64,000 nt of DNA from Gillisia hiemivivida (GCF_007997295.1 NZ_VORY01000010.1:42018-106017), one strand, 5' to 3'. Shown: positions 9,036-16,657, numbered from the stretch's first letter. Made by a program: numbers and translations. Notes: generated by a model not told the origin, from the sequence alone.

Positions 9036-9127
9036 GCATGAGCGATAGTAGTGAAAAGCCCGGAGCACCGATCGTGATCGGGGCGAGGACTTGTAACAAA
9101 TAGCGCGGTTCGCGGTAGCGAACATGC
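9036..9127. repeat. Structured intergenic element with nested hairpins
   Basis: GCATG at 9036-9040 can pair with CATGC at 9123-9127. Inside are two perfect hairpins: CCGATC-GT-GATCGG (9068-9081) and GTTCGC-GGTA-GCGAAC (9108-9123, which overlaps the outer stem by one base). It is GC-rich against an AT-rich background. No tRNA or known RNA family is recognised. It is probably a REP-like or transcribed structured element, and only one copy is seen here. Strand is uncertain. Confidence 0.45.
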
Positions 9128-9205
9128 CCAAAACATTTAGATAAGCTTCACAACTATCTGTGTGAGAATGATTAATTTTAAACAACTTTTATAAAATGAG
9201 AGACT

Positions 9206-9742
9206 ATGCCAATAAATAAGCCTTTTAATCTTACGAAATGGGTGGAACAAAATAGAGATTTGTTAAAGCCGCCGGTGGGAAATAAAAATTTATATAAAGA
9301 AAGTGACGATTATATAGTAATGATAGTGGCAGGGCCAAATGCTAGAAAGGATTATCATTATAATGAAACAGAAGAATTGTTCTTTCAGTTAGAAGGGAAT
9401 ATAGAAATTTGTGTTCAGGAAAATGGGGAAAAACAAGTGATGACGCTGGGACCTGGAGATATGTATTTACATCCCGGGAAAATACCTCATTCCCCTGTTC
9501 GGGAAGCAGGATCTATCGGTCTGGTTGTAGAGCGGAAGCGTCTGGGTGAAGAAGGAGATGATGGCTTGCTTTGGTTTTGCGATAATTGCAACCATAAACT
9601 TTATGAAGTTTATTTCCCATTGCATGATATAGAAACCGATTTCCTAGGACATTTTAAGCATTTTTATGGCAGTAAGGAATTGCGAACTTGTGATAATTGT
9701 GTGACTGTGATGCCTGTAGACGAGCGGTTTATTAATTCTTAG
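9206..9742 (+). CDS. nbaC: 3-hydroxyanthranilate 3,4-dioxygenase
   Basis: A 178-residue cupin enzyme that opens the ring of 3-hydroxyanthranilate to 2-amino-3-carboxymuconate semialdehyde, in the kynurenine route to quinolinate and NAD. The catalytic iron ligands are visible as His51 and Glu57 (HYNETEELFFQ) and His95 (KIPHSP). The bacterial-type C-terminal rubredoxin-like site is present as two CxxC pairs, Cys125/128 (WFCDNC) and Cys162/165 (RTCDNC). Length is normal for the bacterial form (about 175). The next gene, 88 bases downstream on the same strand, is an aldehyde dehydrogenase. The other kynurenine genes are not in the window. The symbol is nbaC or haaO, depending on the naming scheme. 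Confidence 0.95.
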   Translation: MPINKPFNLTKWVEQNRDLLKPPVGNKNLYKESDDYIVMIVAGPNARKDYHYNETEELFFQLEGNIEICVQENGEKQVMTLGPGDMYLHPGKIPHSPVREAGSIGLVVERKRLGEEGDDGLLWFCDNCNHKLYEVYFPLHDIETDFLGHFKHFYGSKELRTCDNCVTVMPVDERFINS

Positions 9743-9830
9743 AGAATGAAAGTAGATTAGGGACGGGTTTCCTATTATATTTATTATTTTCGCAACTACT
9801 AGTTATAATTAAAGATAAAAACACGATTAA

Positions 9831-11384
9831 ATGAGTGATATAGCAGAAAAGTTTGGCATTAAACAGGCCTTAAAAGACCTTGGGATTAAAGATATAAATG
9901 AAGGGACTTCTACCGGAGCAGAATTTTTTGGAAGTGGTGAAATTATTGAATCATATTCGCCTGTAGATGGTTCGTTGATAGGGAAAGTGAAGACTACCTC
10001 TAAAGAAGATTATGAGAAAGTGATGACTGCTGCTACCGAAGGTTTCAAAAGCTGGAAAACAATGCCTGCACCATTACGTGGAGAAATAGTTAGAAAATTC
10101 AATGAAGAGTTACGCCGTTTGAAAGAACCACTTGGAAAATTGGTTTCTTATGAAATGGGTAAATCTTATCAAGAAGGTTTAGGCGAGGTTCAAGAAATGA
10201 TAGATATCTGCGATTTCGCAGTTGGATTATCTAGACAATTGCACGGACTTACCATGCACTCTGAGCGTCCTGGACATAGAATGTACGAACAATACCACCC
10301 ACTTGGAGTAGTAGGAATTATTTCTGCTTTTAATTTCCCCGTGGCTGTTTGGTCTTGGAATACAGCTTTGGCTTGGGTTTGTGGAGATGCTTGTGTTTGG
10401 AAAGGATCTGAAAAAACACCAATTACTTCTGTAGCTTGTCAAAAAATAGCTGCAAGAGTATTTGAAGAAAACAATGTGCCTGCTGGAATTTCTTGTCTCG
10501 TGACTGGAGATTATAAAGTAGGAGAAATGATGACTACAGATAATCGTATTCCGCTTATTTCTGCAACTGGATCTACCAGAATGGGTAGGATCGTTGCTTC
10601 TAAAGTAGCGGAACGTCTTGGAAATTCTTTATTGGAATTAGGTGGTAACAATGCAATTATTGTAACTCCAGATGCCGATATTAAAATGACCGTTATTGGT
10701 GCTGTATTTGGAGCTGTGGGAACTGCAGGTCAACGTTGTACTTCTACAAGAAGACTTATAATTCACGAATCTATTTACGATAAAGTAAAAGATGCTATTG
10801 TTGCCGCTTACAAGCAATTAAGCATTGGAAACCCTTTAGATGAAAATAACCACATGGGACCACTTATAGATAAAGATGCGGTGAAAAATTACCAAAATGC
10901 TTTGACTAAAGTTGTTGAAGAAGGTGGAAACATCATTGTTGAAGGTGGTGTTTTAGAAGGTGAAGGTTTTGAAAGCGGTTGTTATGTGAAACCAGCAATT
11001 GCTGAAGCTAAGAACTCTTACGAGATCGTTCAGCATGAAACTTTTGCTCCTGTATTGTACATGATGAAATATTCTGGAAATATTGAAGATGCAATGGAAT
11101 TACAGAATGGAGTGAAGCAGGGTCTTTCTTCTGCGATTATGACCAATAATTTAAGAGAGGCAGAATATTTCTTATCTGTAAACGGATCGGACTGTGGAAT
11201 TGCCAATGTGAATATTGGAACCAGTGGAGCCGAAATTGGTGGCGCCTTTGGAGGTGAAAAAGATACTGGTGGTGGACGTGAGTCTGGATCTGATGCTTGG
11301 AAAGTGTATATGAGAAGACAAACAAATACTATTAATTATACAACAGAATTGCCATTATCGCAAGGAATCAAGTTCGATTTATAG
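9831..11384 (+). CDS. Aldehyde dehydrogenase, ALDH7 (antiquitin/alpha-aminoadipate semialdehyde) type
   Basis: A 517-residue NAD-dependent aldehyde dehydrogenase. The signature AFNFPVAVWSWNTALAWVCG, then WKGSEKTP and ISATGSTRMGRIVA, is the ALDH7 pattern rather than that of the ALDH8-type aminomuconate semialdehyde dehydrogenases. The catalytic Cys is residue 303 in GQRCTSTRR, and the general-base Glu lies in LLELGGNNA. In characterised relatives it oxidises alpha-aminoadipate semialdehyde / piperideine-6-carboxylate in lysine catabolism. Its position after the hydroxyanthranilate dioxygenase could suggest tryptophan breakdown instead, but sequence resemblance favours the lysine-type substrate. 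Length is typical. A strong terminator follows. Confidence 0.88.
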   Translation: MSDIAEKFGIKQALKDLGIKDINEGTSTGAEFFGSGEIIESYSPVDGSLIGKVKTTSKEDYEKVMTAATEGFKSWKTMPAPLRGEIVRKFNEELRRLKEPLGKLVSYEMGKSYQEGLGEVQEMIDICDFAVGLSRQLHGLTMHSERPGHRMYEQYHPLGVVGIISAFNFPVAVWSWNTALAWVCGDACVWKGSEKTPITSVACQKIAARVFEENNVPAGISCLVTGDYKVGEMMTTDNRIPLISATGSTRMGRIVASKVAERLGNSLLELGGNNAIIVTPDADIKMTVIGAVFGAVGTAGQRCTSTRRLIIHESIYDKVKDAIVAAYKQLSIGNPLDENNHMGPLIDKDAVKNYQNALTKVVEEGGNIIVEGGVLEGEGFESGCYVKPAIAEAKNSYEIVQHETFAPVLYMMKYSGNIEDAMELQNGVKQGLSSAIMTNNLREAEYFLSVNGSDCGIANVNIGTSGAEIGGAFGGEKDTGGGRESGSDAWKVYMRRQTNTINYTTELPLSQGIKFDL

Positions 11385-11420
11385 TAATTTAGAATAGAGA
11401 TCTAAGATTTTAGATATTAG

Positions 11421-11451
11421 AAAAAACCACCTTGAAAAAGGTGGTTTTTTT
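11421..11451 (+). terminator. Rho-independent terminator after the aldehyde dehydrogenase gene
   Basis: Stem AAAAACCACCTT/AAGGTGGTTTTT with a short loop of A-rich bases, ending in a run of seven T on the plus strand, 36 bases after the stop codon. Confidence 0.9.
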
Positions 11452-11647
11452 GTTTGATATTGGTAAATAAATCATTCTCAAAAAGGACTTCTGCAGACAC
11501 TTTTAGACAACTCTTGATGTCATTCCGACAGAGGAGGAATCTCTTTACCAAATTGAGATTTTTCATTTCATTTCATTTCTTTCAGATGATAATAGGAAGA
11601 CAATGTCAGGCTGAGCCCTGTGATAAAAAATTATCTAGCGTAGGAAA

Positions 11648-11772
11648 TTGACGTATGTAAGATGCTGAAACGAGTTCAGCATGACGGAAGTTAAAACCAG
11701 TATCGTCACGCTGTCCCGATACTTCGGGAGTTTCAGGGTCTCTTATTCAGAGTAACTTTGAAAATACGTCAA
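11648..11772. repeat. Dispersed repeat R2 with terminal inverted repeats (MITE-like), complete copy
   Basis: A 125-base element bounded by the 9-base inverted repeats TTGACGTAT (11648-11656) and ATACGTCAA (11764-11772). It contains AAGATGCTGAAACGAGTTCAGC and a nested hairpin, CCCGA-TACT-TCGGG inside CTGTC...GTTTCAG. Further copies are at 37036 and 38691. Together with a region of R3-type repeat (about 11510-11560) and the terminator, it accounts for most of the 410-base gap before the exonuclease gene. Confidence 0.65.
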
Positions 11773-11794
11773 TGGTAGCCTGTTGAAGTCTTAT

Positions 11795-12508
11795 TTAAAC
11801 TGAAATGATTTCAGATTCTTCTAAAAGTTTCTCTTGCCTAAATTTTAAAATAATCTGTGCAATTGCTATTACATCCTTCTCGCAATAAACTGCGATCCTG
11901 TTAATATTTCGCTCTTCATAAAACACATCTCTAACTTCAGAGCCATCTATGTCGTCTTTAGGTGATGGAATACCAAGCACATTGGTAAGTAGTTTAAGAG
12001 AAGTATAATGTTTATAGTCTCCAAACTTCCATAATTCCAAGGTGTCTAAATGCGGCACTTCCCAAGGTTTCTTTCCGAAGAGATTCAGTTTAGGTGGAAG
12101 GGAAAGGCCATGTACAAGCATTCTTCTGGCAATGAAAGGAAAATCGAATTCCTTGCCATTATGGGCACATAAAAGATGATGATCTTTATAAAAGTGTGTA
12201 CTTAATAAGTTGGAAAAATCTTTCAGAATTTTTTCTTCCTCTCCTTTAAATGTTGTTAATCTAAAAGTTCTGGAATCTTCTCTGCTTTTGAAAAACCCTA
12301 CCGAGATACATGCTATTTTACCAAACTCGGCCCAGATTCCTGCACGAACATAATATTCTTCTGCCGTAAATTCTTCTTTTCGCTGGTACTTGGATTTCTC
12401 TTCCCATAGCTGCTGTTTTATAGGAGAGAGCTCTTGGAAAGTACGGGTCTCGGGGACTGTTTCTATATCCAGAAAAAGGATGTGTTCTATTGATATTTTA
12501 TGAAGCAT
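11795..12508 (-). CDS. Predicted 3'-5' exonuclease, PolB-like / RNase H fold
   Basis: A 237-residue stand-alone exonuclease domain of the DEDD superfamily, similar to the proofreading domain of family B polymerases. ILFLDIETVPETR near the start is the ExoI motif (Asp and Glu metal ligands). LCAHNGKEFDFPFIARRM around residues 113-131 is ExoII (Asn/Asp). YCEKDVIAIAQI near the C-terminus is ExoIII with its Tyr and Asp. These proteins trim single-stranded DNA or RNA ends; the cellular role is unknown. The start overlaps the serine hydrolase gene by 11 bases, so the two are translated from one message. Confidence 0.85.
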   Translation of the reverse strand: MLHKISIEHILFLDIETVPETRTFQELSPIKQQLWEEKSKYQRKEEFTAEEYYVRAGIWAEFGKIACISVGFFKSREDSRTFRLTTFKGEEEKILKDFSNLLSTHFYKDHHLLCAHNGKEFDFPFIARRMLVHGLSLPPKLNLFGKKPWEVPHLDTLELWKFGDYKHYTSLKLLTNVLGIPSPKDDIDGSEVRDVFYEERNINRIAVYCEKDVIAIAQIILKFRQEKLLEESEIISV

Positions 12509-13661
12509 TTTTCAACATTTTATAGGTTTCATCTATATAAATAAAGAAATCTTTCGAGTGATTTTCACCTTCTTCTCTTCGGATAAGATCATGTCCTAAC
12601 CTCACTATAATAAGGTCATCCTCAGGGATCACAATTACATATTGACCTAATATTCCGCGCATGTAAAAAATATCTTTGCCTTTGTAATCATTTAACCAAA
12701 AGCCATATCCATATTGCTGAGAATCTTTAAATCTTGCATTGGTTGCCTTTTTCACAAAATCTGGATCCAGTAATTGTTGTCCATTCCACTTTCCGTTGTC
12801 TTTAAATAGTTTGCCAAAATGGGCGAAATCCCGGGCATTGGAAGCAATACAGCAATAAGCTTTTTCCATTCCATTTTCTTCGCTGTCCAATTGCCAAAGG
12901 GCATCATACTCCATTCCCATTGGTTTCCAAAAACTCTCGCTCAGGTAATTGGAGAGATTCTTTCCAGTGGCCTTTTCTATTACAATCCCCAATAAAATGG
13001 TGTTCCCGCTTAAATATTCAAAGGAAATTCCAGGTTCTTCCACTACTTTTAGATTCAAGGCTTCTTTTCTAATATCATCGCCAAAATAAGCTCTGGCAGT
13101 TTGAGAAAAGGGATTAAAATAATCTTCATCCCAGTCTAATCCAGAGGACATAGATGCCAGATCGCCCACAGTTAATTTTGCCTGCAATCCTTTATTGAAT
13201 TCTGGAAAGAAATCCCCTACCGGTTGGTTTAGATTCTTGATATATCCATCCTTGATAGCCTTCCCGAGTAGAGCAACAGTTATAGATTTTGCCATAGAAA
13301 ATGAGTTGGTTTTTGAAAGCAACTCGTAATCTTCTGCATAATCTTCATACCAAATACTGTCGTTTTTAATTATAAGAAAAGCGACAGTCCCTAACTCATT
13401 GTTGAGATCTGTTAGTTTATCAGTTGGTTTAGTTTCATTGTAGTTCTTATGAGTTGGCCATGAAGAGGTCAAAGAAGAATCTGCTTCAATTACACGATTT
13501 TCAAATTCGGGATAGTCATCTATATAAGCGGTATTATGACCTTGTAAATAGATCACTTGAATTCCTTTTAGGATATAATCATAATTGAACAGATATAATA
13601 GAATCACTACTAAGAGAATAGTAGCTAAAAACGCACCGATAATTTTCAAGAATAACCTCAT
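12498..13661 (-). CDS. Serine hydrolase, beta-lactamase class C / penicillin-binding family
   Basis: A 387-residue protein with one N-terminal membrane helix (LFLKIIGAFLATILLVVILL) and an extracytoplasmic beta-lactamase-like domain. The catalytic SxxK motif is SMAKS, near residue 146. The Tyr motif is probably YLSGN, and a GLDWDEDYF stretch matches the esterase-type members. The C-terminal GYGFWLNDYKG and RGILGQYV segments are also family features. Such proteins act as esterases, D-aminopeptidases or carboxypeptidases; substrate unknown. An in-frame GTG two codons upstream (13667) is less likely than the ATG at 13661. It overlaps the downstream exonuclease gene. Confidence 0.85.
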   Translation of the reverse strand: MRLFLKIIGAFLATILLVVILLYLFNYDYILKGIQVIYLQGHNTAYIDDYPEFENRVIEADSSLTSSWPTHKNYNETKPTDKLTDLNNELGTVAFLIIKNDSIWYEDYAEDYELLSKTNSFSMAKSITVALLGKAIKDGYIKNLNQPVGDFFPEFNKGLQAKLTVGDLASMSSGLDWDEDYFNPFSQTARAYFGDDIRKEALNLKVVEEPGISFEYLSGNTILLGIVIEKATGKNLSNYLSESFWKPMGMEYDALWQLDSEENGMEKAYCCIASNARDFAHFGKLFKDNGKWNGQQLLDPDFVKKATNARFKDSQQYGYGFWLNDYKGKDIFYMRGILGQYVIVIPEDDLIIVRLGHDLIRREEGENHSKDFFIYIDETYKMLKNAS

Positions 13662-13700
13662 AGTCACTAAAAATAGGGCTTTTTATCTTAAGAGAGAATT

Positions 13701-14171
13701 TTAAAATAGCTCTTGTTGTAAAGGAGGATTTTCAAAGTCCAATAACCATTTTTTTCTCCAAAGTCCACCCGCATAACCGGTTAAAGAACTATCACTTCCA
13801 ATCACCCGGTGTCAAGGACTAACTATCCACAAGGGGTTTTTCCCATTTGCCGAAGCCACAGCACGAATGGCCTTTACATCCCCTAACTCTTTAGAAAGTT
13901 TTAAATACGAGCGAGTTTCTCCAAATGGAATTTTGTTTAATGCTTCCCAGACTTTTTTTTGAAACGGTGTTCCTTTTGGGTTTAATTTAAAGTCAAAATG
14001 CTGAAGCTGCCCATTAAAATAAGCCTTAAGTTGATCAACGGCAGGAATTATAAATCCAGGAATATCAACGCTTATTTCTCTCTCTTCATCTACGATCCTA
14101 ATTTCTGAAATCCCATCTTTATCACCAGTTATATAACAGATCCCCAAGGGAGTTTTAAGACTGACCGTCAT
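13701..14171 (-). CDS. ogt: Methylated-DNA-protein-cysteine methyltransferase with in-frame TGA at the active-site codon
   Basis: The conceptual product is 156 residues and would directly reverse O6-alkylguanine damage. Residues 1-119 run to RAVASANGKNPLWIVSP. The next codon is TGA (13814-13812), and the frame then continues as HRVIGSDSSLTGYAGG...RKKWLLDFE and ends at TAA (13703-13701). In this family the position between P and HRV is always the methyl-accepting Cys (PCHR motif), so the stop falls exactly on the catalytic codon. The following 36 codons keep every conserved residue and contain no other stop. It may encode selenocysteine, or be a point nonsense mutation (TGT/TGC to TGA) or a sequencing error. 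A stop at 13812 would give an inactive 119-residue protein. The ATG overlaps the upstream CNNM gene by 17 bases, implying translational coupling. Confidence 0.85.
13776..13810 (-). promoter_or_regulatory. Possible SECIS-like hairpin just downstream of the in-frame TGA
   Basis: On the minus strand, ACCGG (13810-13806) can pair with CCGGT (13780-13776). Within it, GGAA (13799-13796) pairs with TTCT (13788-13785), closing a 7-base loop GTGATAG whose first base is G. The loop starts 17 bases after the TGA, inside the distance range used for bacterial selenocysteine insertion elements. The upper stem is only 4 bp with one G-T pair, and the bases also encode conserved residues, so it may be chance. 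Confidence 0.25.
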
Positions 14172-15255
14172 TATTAGCAGATTTTATTTCCGAATCATTT
14201 TGCTGAATAAGTCCGAGTTTTTTAGCTCGCTTTTCCCAGTTTTGTCGAGCCATAAGTTGCATATCTTCAATATTATCGTTTTCATCCATGATCTCAAGTC
14301 CTAAGAGGGTTTCAATAATGTCTTCCATTGTTACCAATCCGATGGTGTTTCCATATTGATCGGCTACTATTGAAATATGGGCTTTTCGTTTGATAAAAAT
14401 CTCGAAAAGCTCTGGTATTGGAGTGTTGGGATTGGTGATGAAAACATCCCTTGTTAAAATGCTTAAAGGTTCCGGGCCTCTTTCGTCTATCATTTCCTCA
14501 AGAATATCATCTTTAAGCACGAAACCCGTAATATTATTGGGCTTGCCTTTATAAACTGGGATTCTGGAAAATTTTAAATTTTTATTCGCGCGGTGAAAAT
14601 CTTCAATGCTGGTAGACTCATCTTCTATGGTGGCGACAGAAAATGGGGTCATTACATCTTTTGCCTCGACCGATTTGAACACAAGCAGATTTTTGATAAC
14701 AGTAGTTTCTTTTTCTTCAAAAAAACCTTCTTCCTCCGCTGCATCGGTAATTGCCATAAATTCCTCCCTACTCATGGTACTTACGTGTGCCGATTTTCCA
14801 ATTAGTTTGGTGGTAAGCATCATCAACCAAAGAATCCCTGTGTATTTCAATGGAAATAATAAGATTTTTAAACATATAACAGTAAATTTTCCAAGCGATT
14901 GCCAGTACGTTGCTCCAATTGTTTTTGGAACTATTTCAGAAAGAATTAATATTGCCAAGGTCATTACAGCTGATACGATTCCTACTGAATTTCCTCCGCC
15001 TCCAAAAACCTTCTCCGCCTGCACTCCTACAAGAATTGCTCCCACAGTGTGGGCAACCGTGTTTAAAGTTAAAATGGCGATGAGAGGTTTATCTATATCG
15101 TTTTTGAAATGTGTTAAAGTGGTTGCATAAGCCTTTCCTTCCTTTTTTTTAATACGGATAAAAGTAGGAGTTATACTAAGTAAAACCGCTTCCAGAATAG
15201 AGCATAAAAATGAAAAAAAAATGGCAAGAGTAGCATAAAGAATAAGTAAGCCCAT
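14155..15255 (-). CDS. CNNM/HlyC-CorC family membrane protein with CBS pair
   Basis: A 366-residue protein of the DUF21-CBS family, linked to magnesium or other divalent-cation homeostasis. The N-terminal 150 residues hold the CNNM transmembrane domain with about four helices, including LSEIVPKTIGATYWQ, the conserved P-K-T loop. After a short linker (MSREEFMAITDAAEEEG) come two CBS motifs: AKDVMTPFSVATIEDEST up to NNITGFVLKDDIL, then ILTRDVFITNP up to NTIGLVTMEDIIETLLG, which bind adenine nucleotides. The C-terminal CorC domain is missing, so this is the short form. It overlaps the methyltransferase start by 17 bases. Confidence 0.9.
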   Translation of the reverse strand: MGLLILYATLAIFFSFLCSILEAVLLSITPTFIRIKKKEGKAYATTLTHFKNDIDKPLIAILTLNTVAHTVGAILVGVQAEKVFGGGGNSVGIVSAVMTLAILILSEIVPKTIGATYWQSLGKFTVICLKILLFPLKYTGILWLMMLTTKLIGKSAHVSTMSREEFMAITDAAEEEGFFEEKETTVIKNLLVFKSVEAKDVMTPFSVATIEDESTSIEDFHRANKNLKFSRIPVYKGKPNNITGFVLKDDILEEMIDERGPEPLSILTRDVFITNPNTPIPELFEIFIKRKAHISIVADQYGNTIGLVTMEDIIETLLGLEIMDENDNIEDMQLMARQNWEKRAKKLGLIQQNDSEIKSANNDGQS

Positions 15256-15332
15256 TGTTGCATTTAGTTTTAGGACACTAAAATAAGGATTCTTTACTAC
15301 ATTTTTCCTAAAGTATTGGTAAAGCCGTTTAG

Positions 15333-15453
15333 TTCGTCATTGAAGGTTTAATCCCCGTCCAGATAAGCATCGGGATACTTCTGAATTTTAAAACTGTATT
15401 CCTTCCTATAGCGAATGGGACATACTTCATGGGCTTACTCTGAGTTCTTGATT
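15333..15453 (+). repeat. Dispersed repeat R1, diverged copy
   Basis: A diverged copy running from TCATTGAAGGTTTAATCCCC through GATAAGCATCGGGATACTT to TTCTTGATT. It lies in the 310-base gap between the CNNM gene and a hypothetical gene, immediately before a terminator. The rest of the gap (15500-15560) shows only a short GCATCGGGA echo of the repeat. Confidence 0.5.
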
Positions 15454-15493
15454 TAAAAAAGCTGTTACCGGTAAAAACTACCGATAACAGCTT
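15453..15493 (-). terminator. Rho-independent terminator after the 162-residue hypothetical gene
   Basis: A 15-bp stem (one G-U pair) AAGCTGTTATCGGTA / TACCGGTAACAGCTT with a 5-base loop, followed on the minus strand by six T. It lies about 73 bases after the stop at 15566. Confidence 0.85.
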
Positions 15494-15565
15494 ATAAATT
15501 AGTTTATTTTTATACAATCCCGCTTATCCGGTAGGTACGAGCATCGGGAATTAAACCCACTGAGA

Positions 15566-16054
15566 TTAAGCGGAAAGATTGGATTTTATGAGTTTATCCC
15601 ATTTATTTGCCATGAATAATTGTGCATCGGCATCTAAACTATCGTTGTCATCTTCATCATAAAAAATCACCTCCTTTACTTTCTCCTTAGAATTGTTCTT
15701 CAATAGTTCTAATCCGATATGTGTTAAGGCAAGTTTATTCTTATTTCCTATTTTTTGTTGATGACCGGATTTGGCAACAACACTTTGTCCTACACTTTTA
15801 AGATCTATCACTTCATATTTAGTATGGTCTTTTGGATCTATTACCAAGAATTTTTTAGTGGTACTGTCCAAGCCAAGTAATAAGGAATTGGTTATTTCAA
15901 TCTGATCCAACTTCATGTTATGTTCAGTTGCAAGGCTGTGTAATCTTTTCTTTACTCTTTTTTCTTTTGATGAGTGGCGTACGATCATAAAGATGATAGG
16001 TCCAACAAATAAAGCCAATAGGGCGATACCCATGATAGCTGATGAATTTTCCAT
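15566..16054 (-). CDS. Hypothetical membrane-anchored protein
   Basis: A 162-residue protein of no family I can name. It opens with a short extracytoplasmic segment and one membrane helix (IMGIALLALFVGPIIFMIV) followed by a very basic cytoplasmic stretch (HSSKEKRVKKRLHSLA), so the bulk should face the cytoplasm. The body, with LGLDSTTKKFLVIDPKDHTKYEVIDLKS, reads like a small beta-rich domain. Near the end, IFYDEDDNDSLDADAQLFMANKWDKLI is acidic. It is a stand-alone gene with a good terminator and coding-like composition, which supports it being real. Confidence 0.75.
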   Translation of the reverse strand: MENSSAIMGIALLALFVGPIIFMIVRHSSKEKRVKKRLHSLATEHNMKLDQIEITNSLLLGLDSTTKKFLVIDPKDHTKYEVIDLKSVGQSVVAKSGHQQKIGNKNKLALTHIGLELLKNNSKEKVKEVIFYDEDDNDSLDADAQLFMANKWDKLIKSNLSA

Positions 16055-16240
16055 TTTAATTTAATTTTAAGTAGTGTTCTAGAAAACATCTTTCTTGTAA
16101 GTGGCTATAAAGCTTGCACTAAAAAAAGGGTTTTCATTAATTGTTTTGTTTAATATTTTTCTGAAGAGTTGAAAACAAGAACAGATAGATCTCAAGTAAT
16201 TATAAAGACCAAATTTTCGAGAATTCAACTAGAAAAAACC

Positions 16241-16597
16241 TTACCAAAAAAACTGAAATGGAAATATTTGTTGTGAGAGTAGATGCTTAAGATCTGGGTT
16301 ATGTAACCACAGATTATAAGTATAAGTGCGGCTAAGAGATTCAGAAGAATCAAAGGAATTTATACCAATCCCGCCTGAATTGAAATAGTCTGGGTTTGAG
16401 GCTATTTCTATAACTACGGAAACCGAGGCTTCTTCTGTATAGATAGCCTTGGTGTTTTGTTCTAATTTAAAGGTATAAGAGTGTCTGGAATTTAGATCCA
16501 GAGTTTCTGAAGGGAATGAAAATGCCGAACTGCTAACTACATTAAATAACGTAATTAGCAATAATGAAATACTAAATGGTAGCTTCTTGATTTTCAC
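16241..16597 (-). CDS. Hypothetical secreted protein with GTG start
   Basis: 118 residues with a clear signal peptide (KIKKLPFSISLLLITLFNVVSSSA), then a polar, Ser/Thr-rich segment with no recognised domain. The frame has no ATG at all, so the GTG at 16597 is the only reasonable start. A TACATTTG promoter element lies only 4 bases upstream of it, so the message may have almost no leader. Function unknown. It is a solitary gene upstream of a stand-alone hypothetical, with no operon partner. The signal peptide and promoter favour a real gene, but it could be a decaying remnant. Confidence 0.55.
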   Translation of the reverse strand: MKIKKLPFSISLLLITLFNVVSSSAFSFPSETLDLNSRHSYTFKLEQNTKAIYTEEASVSVVIEIASNPDYFNSGGIGINSFDSSESLSRTYTYNLWLHNPDLKHLLSQQIFPFQFFW

Positions 16598-16601
16598 CTA
16601 A

Positions 16602-16609
16602 CAAATGTA
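16602..16609 (-). promoter_or_regulatory. -7 promoter element upstream of the secreted hypothetical
   Basis: TACATTTG on the minus strand matches TAnnTTTG, with TTG 17 bases further upstream. It sits 5 bases before the GTG start, implying a leaderless or nearly leaderless transcript. Confidence 0.35.
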
Positions 16610-16657
16610 CATTAAAAGTGAATTCGCAATAAAAAAATCAAGCTAAATTTCAACAGC

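Noticed and set aside
8982..9185. Minus-strand frame of 67 codons in the gap before the dioxygenase gene
   Set aside because: It lies across the R1 repeat and nested hairpins, with atypical composition.
11454..11651. Open frame of about 65 codons after the ALDH terminator
   Set aside because: It runs into intergenic repeats (R3 and R2), has no family match and no promoter of its own.
13812..14171. Reading the methyltransferase as a complete 119-residue gene ending at 13812
   Set aside because: It would lack the whole PCHR active site and C-terminal subdomain, and the in-frame continuation to 13701 preserves all of them.
15329..15517. Short minus-strand frame between the CNNM and hypothetical genes
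   Set aside because: It is formed by the R1 repeat and a terminator stem.
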